From the NCBI GenBank assembly GCA_025200525.1, contig CM045759.1:2976001-3040000 (forward strand): a stretch of 64,000 bases of DNA, read 5' to 3'. The notes beneath the pieces are model-generated. The model searched no databases. It saw nothing but the letters and a program-made list of their open reading frames with translations, and was not told the origin of the DNA. The first letter of the stretch is position 1. Each line of letters starts with the position of its first letter. The DNA is from Camellia lanceoleosa (Eukaryota; Streptophyta; Magnoliopsida; Ericales; Theaceae). The translations under genes and the position numbers were made by a program. Below, one piece after another: positions 12,001 to 23,760 of the stretch.

Positions 12001-14586
12001 ATGGCCCTTTCTATTGCTTCCACTGCACTCTCAAGTCTCCCAATAAGGTCACCAATCTCACTCACCTTTGATGCTTATAGCTTGGAAGTTACAACTACAT
12101 ATATGTTTTTATTGATTTGATTTTGATTTCTAGACTTGGTGTTTGGTTTCCAGGAAAATACCTGGAAAAGCTCCAGGAAAGATTGCAACAGGTTTAGCTT
12201 GGAAAACTAGTGTGAATGCAACAAAAGGAGCGGTGTCAAGTGTTTGTGAACCACTTCCTCCTGATAGGCCATTGTGGTTCCCTGGTAGTTCACCTCCCGA
12301 GTGGCTTGACGGCAGGTAAACTACTAAGACAGTATTTGGTTCACTGAAACGGAAATTGAAATGGAATGGTCATGTAAATTTCAAATGGAATCGCCATTCT
12401 TCAATTTAGAAAAATGGACATTCCATTTGGGAGGTCAAAGAGTTTTCATTTTTCCTGCTTAAAATTATTCTATCAAACCAAACACTACCTTGCTATTCTC
12501 TGTTCCATAGCCTGCATTCTTTCTTCCCTTTGCTCTGCTAATCATTGGAAGAACACAAAGAAATTGAGTTATGCTTGGAACCAAATTCACTGAAAAATGG
12601 TTTATGAAATCCAAAATGCAATTGGATTAGCGATTCAATGAGCATTGTGTTATTTCTTCAGACATTACAGTTGAAGTAATTTCTTCAAAAAAAAAAAAAA
12701 AATTAGAAAGAAAGAAAGAGAGAAAAGATCACAAAACCAGAACTTGCAGAGAGCTGACAGTACAATAGGACACAATTCATATAATACTATCATACTACTA
12801 ATTACGTCTTCATTTCACTGTCAACATTAATTATTATTATTTTTTTTTGGCCTGTTATTTATTTTTTCAATGCTTGTTGCAGTCTTCCTGGAGATTTTGG
12901 CTTTGACCCACTTGGATTAGGTAAGCATTTGTTCTAAATTATCAACTGGAGCAACATATTTTTTTGTTTTAGTTATAAAATCAAAAATATACAATGAAAT
13001 TCTAAACACGCCTGCAAGGTGAACACTGGTTTAAGAGGGGAAAAATAGCACCTAGCCAACAAAGAAAATCTCTCACGGCCCAGGGCTATGCCAAACCAAA
13101 CACCTACACATACAATCTGTCAGTATAGAACAACATATAACCATTGTGGAGTACTGTTCTTGACTCATCTCAATGAATTGTATATTTGTAACAATAGTGA
13201 CAAAATTTTCTCAATTCCAATCGAGTAAGCCTATTGTGTCAATTCTTTTGAGTAATATATCTAGAATCTTTCTTAGATTTATTGTTTTGCTATATAGTTC
13301 AAGTGTTCAATTTAAAATAGTTCTTGTGCACCATGCTACTTGCATTAAGCATTGTGGTGCTCCGCTTTGATCTCTTAAGACATCAATTTTACAGGGTCTG
13401 ACCCGGAGTTACTCAAATGGTTCGCACAAGCAGAGCTAATGCACGCTAGATGGGCAATGCTGGCTGTCGCGGGGATTCTCATTCCAGAATGGCTTGAAAG
13501 CCTCGGATTCATTGAGAACTTTTCATGGTATGATGCTGGTGCTAGAGAATACTTTGCAGACCCAACAACCCTATTTGTGGTGCAACTTGTCTTGATGGGC
13601 TGGGTAGAAGGCCGGAGATGGGCCGATATGGTCAACCCGGGTTGCGTTGACATCGAGCCTACCTATCCAACTAAGAAAAAACCGAAGGCAGATGTTGGGT
13701 ACCCGGGGGGGTTATGGTTTGATCCGTTTATGTGGGGGAGAGGATCGCCTGAGCCAGTGATGGTGTTGAGGACTAAAGAGATCAAGAATGGGAGGCTTGC
13801 AATGCTAGCTTTTGTGGGCTTTTGTTTCCAAGCCATTTATACTGGACAAGGCCCCATTGAGAACTTGATGGCTCACATTGCTGATCCTGGCCACTGCAAC
13901 ATCTTTTCGGTACGTCGCCTTTGATATGAGAAAGTTCTATTTCACAAATCAAATATTCTACCAATACAGAATTAATCATTGAACATGTATAATGGAATTG
14001 CGAACCATTTAATACTTGTTCTGTGGTTGGTTATGTGTTCGTGGTATTATTATTTTAAATACAAATACTACACGGCAATACATTGTTTAGTACTTAAGCC
14101 CAACCTATTTATCTGGAATTTTTTGAGCATCGCTTCTAAGTTCAATCATAGATTTTCAATTAGTCTGCTCTATTTGTTTTGCGTTTTTTTAGCGTTCAGT
14201 ACAACAAAAAAAGGAAAAATAATAAAAATATTTTAATATAAAATGTTTTCAACTACTAAAAGGTTAAAATAACATTTCTCGAATTAAAGTTTGACCAACA
14301 AAACCACTTATTGTTGTCGCCACCATTACCACTACCAACATTATTACTACTAGCAAATTAGTTTTAAAATCACAACTAAATATAAGAAAAGTTTTTCACA
14401 AAAAGTACTTTCCATCAAAATAAACAAAGCTTTAAATTGGGAAGTATTTAGATGTCTTACAAGTTTACAATGGCTAAAGTGTTTCCCAATTCCTCATCAT
14501 TTTAGAAAGCATAAATAGATAACTTGCAACATTAATTTTGTTTTTTCTATTTCTTGCAGGCATTCACATCACATGTGAATCAGTGA
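12001..14586 (+). CDS. LHCA6: Photosystem I chlorophyll a/b-binding protein Lhca6
   Basis: Five exons join in frame: 12001-12047, 12154-12315, 12883-12920, 13395-13909 and 14560-14586, all GT-AG, giving 262 residues (Arabidopsis Lhca6 is about 270). The N-terminus is a Ser/Ala/Thr-rich chloroplast transit peptide. The mature part starts near [18 protein letters not shown] and has the three-helix LHC fold. Helix 1 contains [15 protein letters not shown] and helix 3 contains [15 protein letters not shown], the paired ExxxxR chlorophyll-ligand motifs. [18 protein letters not shown] and the C-terminus IFSAFTSH match Lhca6 rather than Lhca2. Lhca6 is a low-abundance thylakoid antenna protein that links photosystem I to the chloroplast NDH complex. 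The gene appears intact. A small MITE lies in intron 2. Confidence 0.93.
12328..12492. repeat. Small hAT-like MITE in LHCA6 intron 2
   Basis: Ends AGTATTTGGTTCAC and TCAAACCAAACACT are inverted repeats, with internal complementary pieces (TGGAATGG... against ...CATTCCATTT). It lies within the intron and does not touch splice sites. Confidence 0.5.
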
Positions 14587-15183
14587 TGTCAAACTATGAG
14601 CCTTCCTTCTCTTGTTTGAGCAAAGCAAATGTACATATTAAGAAGCCAAGGAGACAACAAAATTGTAATTTAATTTAATTTAATTTTTTTTTTTTTGGGT
14701 TGTTTGATTTCATTTCCTTAATTTTGTGGGTTTTCATCTTGGCAGTGTTTTGAGTACTCCAGCTCCAACCAAAGTAAAGAAAATTTAGAAACTAACATGT
14801 AGTACAATTAAAATTACATTTAAATTGAGACATATGAAGATTTGAAAATAGATATAATCCTATCACAGGTTAGGCAGATACCAAAAATACCGAATTTGAC
14901 GGTGACAAGGTCAGCCAATGTTTTTCAATGGAGTTCTCTCTCCCCATTCCAACCCCCAAATTGAAACCTATTCTTAGGAATTCTCAAATGGAGTTTGCCA
15001 GCTCCATCACCATTCCTTCACCCACCAACTCATGACAACCATGACACACCATCCCAATCCCCCCAAAATAAACAAAAAACGAGAAGCCAAAAAAAAGATT
15101 CAAGAGAATTCCCATCTCTTCGGGCAGCGGCACGCTTCTCCCTGCAGGAGGTCACCTATTCGATCTCCGGCTGATTACCACCC
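14587..15183. other. LHCA6 3' UTR / PRK3 promoter spacer
   Basis: Only about 600 bp separate the LHCA6 stop from the next start codon. The first part is an AT-rich 3' UTR with T-rich tracts near 14670-14695. The last 200 bp are C-rich leader-like sequence of the PRK3-like gene. No other gene seen. Confidence 0.5.
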
Positions 15184-17147
15184 ATGGCCGCTGTTCGCCT
15201 CCTTTCCTCTCTCCTTCTCTCCCTCCTCTTTCTCTCCTCCCTTTCTCTCTCCATCCCCGAATCCGAAGCCCTCCTCAGGCTCAAAAAATCTCTTTCCAAC
15301 ACAGAAGTTCTTGATTCTTGGCAACCAGACACCTCCCCATGCAACAAAAAACAACCCTGGATTGGCCTTGTGTGTAATGGCAACACCACGACCGGTATCC
15401 ATCTCACCTCCATGGGTCTCTCTGGAAAGATCGACATTGATGTCTTGCTTGAACTGCCTAATCTTCGAACTATCACGTTGATCAACAACCATTTCTCCGG
15501 TCCATTGCCGCCGTTCAATCGTATTGGTGCTTTGAAGGGTCTCTACTTGTCCTTCAACAACTTTTCGGGAGAAATTCCTTCTGATTTTTTCTCCAAAATG
15601 GGGTCTTTGAAAAAAGTGTGGCTTTCCGGGAACAAATTTACCGGGAGAATACCCGAGTCATTCGGACAAATACCACACCTTATAGAACTCCACATAGAAA
15701 AGAATGAATTCTCCGGTCATATTCCTCCCATGGAACAATCTTCTTTAATTTCGCTCGATTTGTCAGACAACAAACTAGAGGGTGAAATCCCGGCCAGTAT
15801 GTCGAGATTTGACCCGGGTACCTTCAAGGGAAATCCCGGGCTATGCGGGAAGACTGTGGGCAAGGAATGCACCAAGCAGGCGGCAGTAGATAATGGACAA
15901 GACGAAGTTGAAGCACCACCGCCTATGAACAAGTCCACAACGGGGTGGGTTGTAATAGGCCTGATTGGTTTCGTGCTCTTGCTGACAATATTCTTTCGGT
16001 CCAAACAAAGAGAAGACCGGTTTGACCGGCTAGGGAAAGAAAACCTAGACGAGATTGTGGAAGTCCGCATTCGAAGTTCGAACAGAAGGAGTAGCGTCGA
16101 CTCGAGCCTCAGCCAGAAAGGTGGCGGCGGTGGGTCCACTCGGAGAGGCTCATCACGTCACGGGAAGGGCATGGGGGATCTGGTGGTGGTGAACGAGGAG
16201 CGGGGCTTTTTTGGGCTAGCAGATTTGATGAAGGCAGCAGCAGAGGTGCTGGGGAGTGGCGGTTTGGGGTCGGCATACAAGGCAGTGATGGCGAATGGAG
16301 TGTCGGTGGTGGTGAAGAGAATGAGAGAGATGAATAAAATAAGTAAGGATTCGTTTGATACAGAGATGAGGAGGTTAGGAAGGCTGAAACACCCAAATAT
16401 CTTGACACCATTGGCTTACCATTACAGGAAAGATGAGAAGCTGTTGGTGTCTGAGTATGTTTCCAAAGGCAGCTTGTTGTATATCTTACATGGTATGCAA
16501 AAACTAATTTTGCCAATTTCATTTCTCATTGTTTGAGCATAATAGTGGTTGTTTTTTTTTTTTTTTTTTCAGGTGATCGCGGAATTTCCCATGCCGAGCT
16601 AAATTGGCCTGTTCGTCTTAAGATTATCAAGGGAGTTTCCCGAGGAATGGGTTTCCTCCATAACGAATTCGCATCATACGAGCTACCCCATGGAAATCTA
16701 AAGTCGAGCAATGTTCTTCTAGACTCCACATACGAGCCACTTCTCTCCGACTACGCTTTCTATCCCCTAATCAACAGCACTCAAGCTGTACAAGCGATGT
16801 TTGCTTATAAATCCCCAGAAGCCATTCTATACCAACAAGTCACCCGAAAAAGTGATGTTTACTGCCTCGGAATCATAATCCTTGAAATCCTCACAGGAAA
16901 ATTCCCTTCCCAGTACCTCAACAACCAAAAGGGTGGCACCGACGTTGTGCAGTGGGTCCGGTCAGCGGTTTCTGAGAGAAGAGAGACCGAGTTGATTGAT
17001 CCGGAGATTGCGAGCGCCGCTGCGACTTCTCTTGCTGAGATGGAAAAACTCATCCAGGTTGCAGCTGCTTGTACAGAAAGCAATCTCGATCAACGGATCG
17101 AAATGAAGGAAGCGATTAGGAGGATAGAAGAGATACAACAAGTCTGA
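15184..17147 (+). CDS. PRK3: Pollen receptor-like kinase 3-type LRR receptor (pseudokinase)
   Basis: Two exons, 15184-16492 and 16573-17147, with a phase-1 GT-AG intron inside the kinase domain (at LHG/DRG), encode 627 residues. Order: a hydrophobic signal peptide (1-24); an LRR N-terminal cap with paired Cys (about 25-70); five to six LRRs (about 75-205, e.g. LKGLYLSFNNFSGEIPSDFF); one membrane helix (about 252-271, WVVIGLIGFVLLL); a basic Ser-rich juxtamembrane segment; a kinase-like domain (about 345-620). The nucleotide-binding Lys is kept (VVVKRM, about residue 378). The catalytic HRD is HGN and the DFG is SDY, so phosphotransfer is unlikely; this is normal for the LRR-III PRK family. 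PRKs act at the pollen-tube plasma membrane through RopGEFs and ligands such as LURE peptides. Similarity to Arabidopsis PRK3 is strong across the kinase domain (LPHGNLKSSNVLL, KSDVYCLGIIILE). Intact. Confidence 0.9.
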
Positions 17148-17419
17148 GAGGCATTGGTTCCATGATTCTTAGATTAGTGCAAACCGTGGCTTTTGTTTTG
17201 TTGTAGGAGAGGGAGAGAGAAAGAAAGAGAAACAGAAGAGAAGAGAGAGATATGGGTAGACATGGTTGTCAAAAACACTAGCCGATCCTTCGAACATGCT
17301 CTGCACACATGGTTGATAAATGAAACTCCTTAAAAATATGGAATCAACAATCTGTGTAAGAAAAGGATCGAAGATGAAACAGAGATGATAATCAATTTTG
17401 CCTTTTTCACACTTCACAA

Positions 17420-17930
17420 CAACCTACTTGAATGCTTCCAAATCAAGTTCTCATTTCTAAAATTAGGAAACGATTTTTTTTATTTTTTTATTTTTAAATG
17501 TGGGTACATTTTAAAGAAAGAATACAGTCAATTTTAATTTGTGTAATGTTGAGTTCTATCATTTTCTCTGTGGTTTTCTTTAAGATGCAAGGTTGGGGTT
17601 TGTTTGGCATTAATGTTTAGCATGTAAACTGATTTTTAAAGCATTATTAGCTTCAAGATTTGGGACGCTAAAAAAAATTTAAAGTGAAGCTCTGTGGGGG
17701 GAGAGGGTAAGGCCTTGTGTACAGTTTTATTTAATGTTGGAATGCCATATCTATCTATATATTATATAAATAAAATGAGATTTTTAGTGAGGATTCTTGT
17801 GAGAGTTTCAATATCTTATATTAATTTTAAATAATTAAAAAAAAATTATTTAACTATATAAAAATAAAATTCTAATTAGTTTATAATTTATACATATTTT
17901 AATTCAATACAATTTAAATTTAAAAAAAAT
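17420..17930. other. AT-rich intergenic DNA
   Basis: The region after the PRK3-like 3' UTR has a purine-rich (GAGA) tract at 17208-17250 just before it and no coding region. It leads into the 370-bp repeat array. Confidence 0.4.
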
Positions 17931-20220
17931 TAAAAATTTTAATTAATTAATTTTTGTGTAAGTTAGTTAGTATTTTGATTTAGCTGATTAGACTGAATCA
18001 TTTTTTATTTGACTAATTCGTTGGTTTAATCACGATTTTAGTGGTTTTATCAAAATATATTGGTTAGATTTGTTTGATTCGAAATAAATTAAAGATTGAA
18101 TTAAGATTGCTTGATTAGAAATAAATTTCCTACCCAAATAATTGTCAATTTTTATTTTGTAATAGCACATTGAAAAAAGAAGGAAAAAGTGAGTTGTTTC
18201 ACTTATATAAAGTGAACTTTATGCTCTCATTTAATATTATAGTGTTATGCATGCTTCAATTTAAGATAATTTAAATTTTAAAATTAAAAAAAACATTTAA
18301 AAAATTTTAATTAATTAAATTTTGTATAAGTTGATTGGTCTTTTGACCTAACCGATTAGGCTAAACCATTTTTGGTTTGACTGATTCGCCGGTTAAACCG
18401 TAATTTCTCATACTGATTTTTTTAATTTTAAATAATTAAAAAAAATCTCCATTGGTTAGTTTACATTTAGAAAAATGAAAAATCCCCCTAAAAAAACTCC
18501 CCCTAATCCCCCTAATTTCCATTTTTGACAAATTGTCTTTTTTTTTTTTTTTTTTTACTTGAAATGGCAATTGTGGGGATTCGGGGGCTGTGAATTCGGG
18601 GGATGAATCACAGCCCTTACATTTAATCATATAAAATATGATTTATTTTATAATCGTACATCGGGGGAGAAGAAAGAAAAAATGAGTTGTTTCACATATA
18701 TAAAGTGAATCTTATATTCTTATTTAATATTATAGTGTTGTGCATAGTTCAGTTCAAGATAGTTTAAATTTTTTTTAAAAAAAAAAATCTAATTAATCTA
18801 TGATTTATTTTATAATCCATATTAGAAAAAGCAGGAAAAAGTGACCTGTTTCAGTTATATAAAGTGAATCTTATACTCCCATATAATATTGCAGTATTGT
18901 GCATGTTTTAGTACAGTTTAAATTTTAAAATAAAATTTGAAAGTTTTAATTAATTAATTTTTGTGTAAGTTGATTGGTATTTTGACCTAGCCGATTAGGT
19001 TGATTTGTTGGTTTAATTGTGATTTTATCAAAATATATTAGTTAGATTTATTTAATTTGAAATAAACTAAAGATTGATTTGATTAAAAATTAAATGATTA
19101 AAATTACTTGATTAGAAATAAACTTCCCGCCTAAACAATTGTTAGCTTTTATTTTGTAATCTCACATCAGAAAAAGAAAGAAAAAAATGAATTGTTTCAT
19201 TTATATAAAGTAAACCTTATGTTCCTATTTAATATTGTAGTGTTGTGCATGTTTCAATTCAAGACAATTTAAATTTTAAAATTAAAATAACGTTAAATTT
19301 TTTTAATTAATTAATTAATTATTGTATAAGTTGGTTGGTCTTTTGATTTAGCCGATTAGGCTGAACTATTTTGATTTGATTGATTTAATTGATTTAACAG
19401 CGATCTTAGAGGTTTTATCAAAATATATTGGTTAGATTTGTTTGATTCAAAAAAAATTAAAGATTAATCTAATTAAAGATTAAATAACTGATATTGTTTG
19501 ATTCAAAATAAACTTTTATCCTGAACAATTGTTAATTTTTATTTTACACAATCCCACATCCGGAAAAGAAAGAAAAAGTAAATTGTTTCATTTATATAAA
19601 GTACACTTATGCTCTATTGGGAAAATTTAGCCAAAATACCTCTATTGGACCATTGTTTGGTAAAAAAGATAGTCCAATTTATTTTGTTTCATATAAATTC
19701 TTTCAGGAGGCACATAATTGAGTATGGATAAAATAAAATATCATCTCTTTTTTTCTTGGACAATATTGTCAGAGTAACATGTTACTGTCAAACAAAATAA
19801 TATGTTACTGTTTAGATCAATTTCAATGGTAATAATTTTTTATAAAAAATTTCATAATTAATATGGATTTTATTTCATAGATTTTAATAAGAGAATTCTA
19901 AAAATACTAATTTTATTAAAACCGACATCTAAATAAAAAATTATATCATTTTAAATTTTAATATTTTGATAATAATGATATGTGTTGGACTTTTTAAGAA
20001 AAATTTGTTATCTTTAATGCATTAAAGTTTTATTATGAGGGGGTTTTAACCAAATTTTCCTTTAATATTGTAGTGTTGTGTATATGTTTTAATTGAAGAC
20101 AGTTCAAATTTTAAAACAAAATAAGATTTAAAAGTTTTAATTAATTAATTTTTGTGTAAGTTAGTTTGTCTTTTAACTGATTTTATTAAAAATATATATA
20201 TTGTTTTATTTTTAAAAGGT
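17930..20220. repeat. Degenerate tandem array, ~365-390 bp unit, about 5 copies
   Basis: The string TTGTGTAAGTTNGTTGGTNTTTTGA recurs near 17955, 18323, 18960, 19322 and 20152. A second block (CCCACATC-like, GAAAAAGTGAATTGTTTCA, TATATAAAGT, then TTTAATATTNTAGTGTTGTGCATG) recurs near 18190, 18685, 18845, 19190 and 19580. Spacing is 362-390 bp once insertions are removed: a C/G-rich insert at about 18470-18640 and a MITE at 19619-20060. Each unit carries a TATA-box-like TATATAAAG after the CCCACATC motif, so the unit may be a promoter- or LTR-derived sequence that was amplified. Confidence 0.65.
19619..20060. repeat. 442-bp MITE inside one repeat unit
   Basis: Starts GGGAAAATTTAGCCAAAA and ends AACCAAATTTTCC; these are ~24-bp inverted repeats. 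It splits a repeat unit exactly between TATGCTCT and TTTAATATTG, which are adjacent in the other copies, so the insertion is clear. The target duplication is short (T-rich) and ambiguous. Confidence 0.75.
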
Positions 20221-20375
20221 ATATATTTGAGTTTTATGATAAATATTAACATAGAATAGAATAAGCTAAAATTAAAAAATTTATAAAATGAAATTTATTT
20301 TTATTTTATCATAAATATATATATATATATTTTTTTTAATTTATTCTTTTTTTTTAACCAATTAAATTATGACAT

Positions 20376-21135
20376 TGTTGGCTTTTTGGCTTTCGAAGGG
20401 TATTTTTGTAAATGCGAGCGTGCCAACAAGGATCAATCAATCCTTACAGAAATTATAATTGCCAACCAATTATCAGACAATTGTGTTTTAGTTCTTTCAG
20501 CCTCAATGAAGAGGACTTTTACTGGTGGCTTGACTTAGGAGAAATTAAGCAAAATAACAGTGAAATGACGAACAACTGAAGTATTTCATTAAAATGAAAA
20601 CTTACAATGATCCAAACTCAGCCTCGTAGAGGTTTCCAGTGACGATCTACTTGGAATTACTCCTATGAACGAAGTACAGTGCAGGAATGTAAAGAACAGG
20701 TATTTAAAGTGCAGGAAATGTAAAGATTGGAAAAGAAAATATGAAGTAAATGACTGGTTTGTTGGATCTGAGTCTGGGGGCTTTTTTTTGGGGCTTCCCT
20801 GCTATTTATACTTGTCAAGGATGACCTTCGAACTGCACTTCAAATCGTCGAACTACTCCTCCATAATCGCTGATCATGTTGCCTTATAAGTAGTTCCACT
20901 ACACCATCATTTGCAGTTAGGCTTACCTCCTATATTTGAATTTGAATGTGAGTAACCGTTGGAGCCACGTTACCTTGCATCTCTTTACTGATCCAATACT
21001 ACTCAGATCACGTGAGAACTTATATTAACTGCCATGTGTACAATCAGGATCAAAGACTTGACTAGTCTTTCTATATTACCCTTACTCTGCCACGTGTCGA
21101 ATTGTGATTGGCTTTTATAAAATATGTAGCCAACA
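20376..21135 (-). repeat. 3' LTR of the Tat element
   Basis: 760 bp, TGTTGGC...GCCAACA. It lacks a 15-bp duplication (ATTTAAAGTGCAGGA) seen in the other LTR. On the element strand it follows the polypurine tract. It contains several CACGTG/CACGTGTC-type sequences (near 21008 and 21098). Confidence 0.92.
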
Positions 21136-21148
21136 TTACCCCCCGCAC
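21136..21148 (-). promoter_or_regulatory. Polypurine tract of the Tat element
   Basis: On the minus strand the bases just before the left LTR read GTGCGGGGGGTAA, a purine-rich tract suited to priming plus-strand DNA synthesis. Its position fixes the element's orientation as minus. Confidence 0.65.
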
Positions 21149-21331
21149 TAATATACCCAATACTTGGTGATATTAGTGGATCAAAACTCTTTTCCCGCGT
21201 TTTTAGAACGTGCATGGGGTCTAAATTCTGGAAATGCAACCGTCGTTTATTGATGATCATTTGCATTAATTCACTTTCAATCTTGTGAACGCCCCAATAC
21301 CTTAGCACTCGCACAGACTGATACTCCTTCT

Positions 21332-22747
21332 ATGGCCGAATCAACTTTCTCCTCCATTGATCGAGCACACGAAGAGTCATATGATAATGCTGTTCCTCCT
21401 CGAAAGAATTTTCATGCATTAATTAGCCACCTTTATCCACCTTTCCATATTCAGGTCATGGATGCCTTTACAAATTATCGACATTTGGATTACGAACACA
21501 TTGCTCTTAATCTTTCGATTTAGAAACTTGCGAATATAGATACAAGAAGTTCCTCCTCTAACTCACTCTTGTGCTTCGAACAAACCACTCCCAAATCTTT
21601 GACTCAGAAAGTTGCAAATATGGACTTGGGAAACTCTTCTTCACAAATTTCTGCATGGGATAAAGCTGTAATTTCTTCATCTTCTGGGGTTTCTGGCTGG
21701 ACAAGTTGGTCAACCCCTGAGACTTATGATTTGAGGGAACGAATCAACCATCATTTTGTTGAATTCATTGACCCTTTGGAGTTCCCTTCCTATGCTCGAA
21801 GTTCTGTGGTTTATCCCTATGTGCCCATTGACCATCGACGTAGTTTGGAGGAGAATCTGTTTGTGGCATGGTATACATCTTCCATGCCCACAACGACAGT
21901 GCTTGTTGCCTGACGCCCAGAAGATGCACAAGGGTACAACCCATCATTCTTAGCCTAGAAGGCAAAGATTTGTTCTTCTAACTTGCTTGATTATATTAAT
22001 GCCTTTGTTCCTTCCACCCCCGTGTCATCTCCCATAATAGAAGCATCCACACCTTCTTCTCCATCTTCTGAAACAGAAGCATCTATACCTTCTCATCCAC
22101 CAACTCTTTGCTGGACAGAGAAGCTGAGGCTTGCCCTCCCCATGAATGAAGTCTTTCCACCTTACAAACCTCCACCATTCCCTACTCCAGCTGAGCGGAA
22201 ACAAGCTCAACTTCTGCTTGCAGCTTTCTCTCACTTGCCCTTCAATGTTCTTGAGGACGCAGTCCCTCTTAAGAATTTTCAATGGGCTTGTGATATTCTG
22301 ACTAGGAGCCATGTCCTTAATCCCCTTGCCTAAGCAGAACTTCATATGTTCCTGGACCAATTTCCATTGCTCCTCTACTGGCATCGAAATTCTATGGCTA
22401 CTACGCAATCTTTAGACCAACTTTCGTCTCTTTGAATTCATGCCCAGTATGAAGTAGAGAACTTCATCAAAGAATTCGATGATTTCAAGAATAAAGATTT
22501 TGTGTATTGGGATGATTTGGTCATAGACGAATTGGAACAAAGATTGAGAGAGAAAGCTTTCGAAATGAAGGCTGAAGAGCTCTACTACGAAGTGAGGGCA
22601 CATCAACTCATGCAGCCAACATTAGAAGAAATAGAAGATATAATAAAGAAAGAACGAAAATTCATTGATCACTGTTGGACCAAATTTTATGATCTTGTTA
22701 TTTATTCCATTCCTTATTTTTATGAGCTTGAGTTTATACCCAGATAG
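21332..22747 (+). pseudogene. Antisense ORF of unknown function in the Tat element
   Basis: A single frame of about 472 codons starts at ATG 21332, 197 bp inside the left LTR, and ends at TAG 22747. It is interrupted by stops at 21521 (TAG), 21911 (TGA), 21953 (TAG), 22331 (TAA) and 22433 (TGA) but by no frameshift. All five stops are one C-to-T step from CAG, CGA or CAA. The N-terminal part is Ser-rich; the centre is Ser/Pro-rich (VPSTPVSSPIIEASTP); the C-terminus is acidic and helical (ELEQRLREKAFEMKAEELY). I recognise no domain. The preserved frame argues that it was a real protein gene, antisense to gag-pol. Confidence 0.6.
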
Positions 22748-23760
22748 GGTTATTCGATGTAATTGCCTTGGCTTGAATACAAACAAAATTCTTCTGTATT
22801 TGGCATTGTTTGACCCTGTTTTCTTTTGTCTTCAAAAGCCAATTTAGAGCTTCGAACTGAACAAACTCATTCTTCGAAACTGGACACGATTGTTAAAACA
22901 CTAAAATCAACATGAATTCTTCCAACTTTTGGAATAGAATTGACAATTCTGCTGATTTTTATTTAGAATTAGTACTTTGAATTTAACAATCTTATCCTTC
23001 GAATATAGATCCAATCAATTCCAATAAGGATGCTGAGATGAATCGTCCAATTTATGGACTATGGTTACCAACTCTTGTTGATTTTTGTTTGGAATTGGTG
23101 CTTCGAATTTTAACAATCTTTCCCCTCAAAGCCTGTTTTAATCATAACCAAAATATATTTATGGTTAATACTGACTAGTTTTGCAACAGTACATACTTAC
23201 AACAATATGGAAATTGCCCTTGGGGTACACTGTTTTAAACGAACAAACAATTCTCTGTGTATATACAAACCAACTATTGGTTTAGCTGTTTCGAACAATA
23301 ACTCACATCCTTAAGAGGCCTTAAGTTTTGCCTCAAGGGTATTACTTTTGTTAAGAAACCTATTACAGGTCTTTGATCTCTTCTAAGTAAACCCACCCTT
23401 GAGTATTCTTACATTTTTAAGCATCTAGTATGCTCCGAAGCCGACTTCTGTATTTCGAAGCCGTCGTTGTTTGATTTTTGGCGCCAAAATCTGGTTTCGA
23501 AGCCAAATATCTTGCTTCGAAGCTGACATCACCACCCGAAATGTGTTCTTCCCTCCAAAACTATCAATATTGGATGAGACTCCTCGTATTCGTACTTTTA
23601 GTACTTAACGACTTATGAGATATATTTTCCGAACACAAAGGCTTTTAAAACCCTTTTGTTTCGTGTTCTGGAATCACTTACGCTCTCAACGTACAAACCC
23701 TCATCAGTCTTCCAACTTCTCTCTACTCCCTTCTTTACTTTCTGAAAAAGCATACTATCA
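22748..23760. other. Spacer between the two antisense genes; internal repeats
   Basis: About 1 kb with no coding region. A ~115-bp segment is duplicated (about 22940-23010 and 23075-23130; shared TGATTTTTRTTTRGAATTRGTRCTT followed by AATTTAACAATCTT). TTCGAAGC motifs cluster at 23437-23525. This is the expected promoter region for the PMD gene downstream; that role is inference. Confidence 0.45.
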
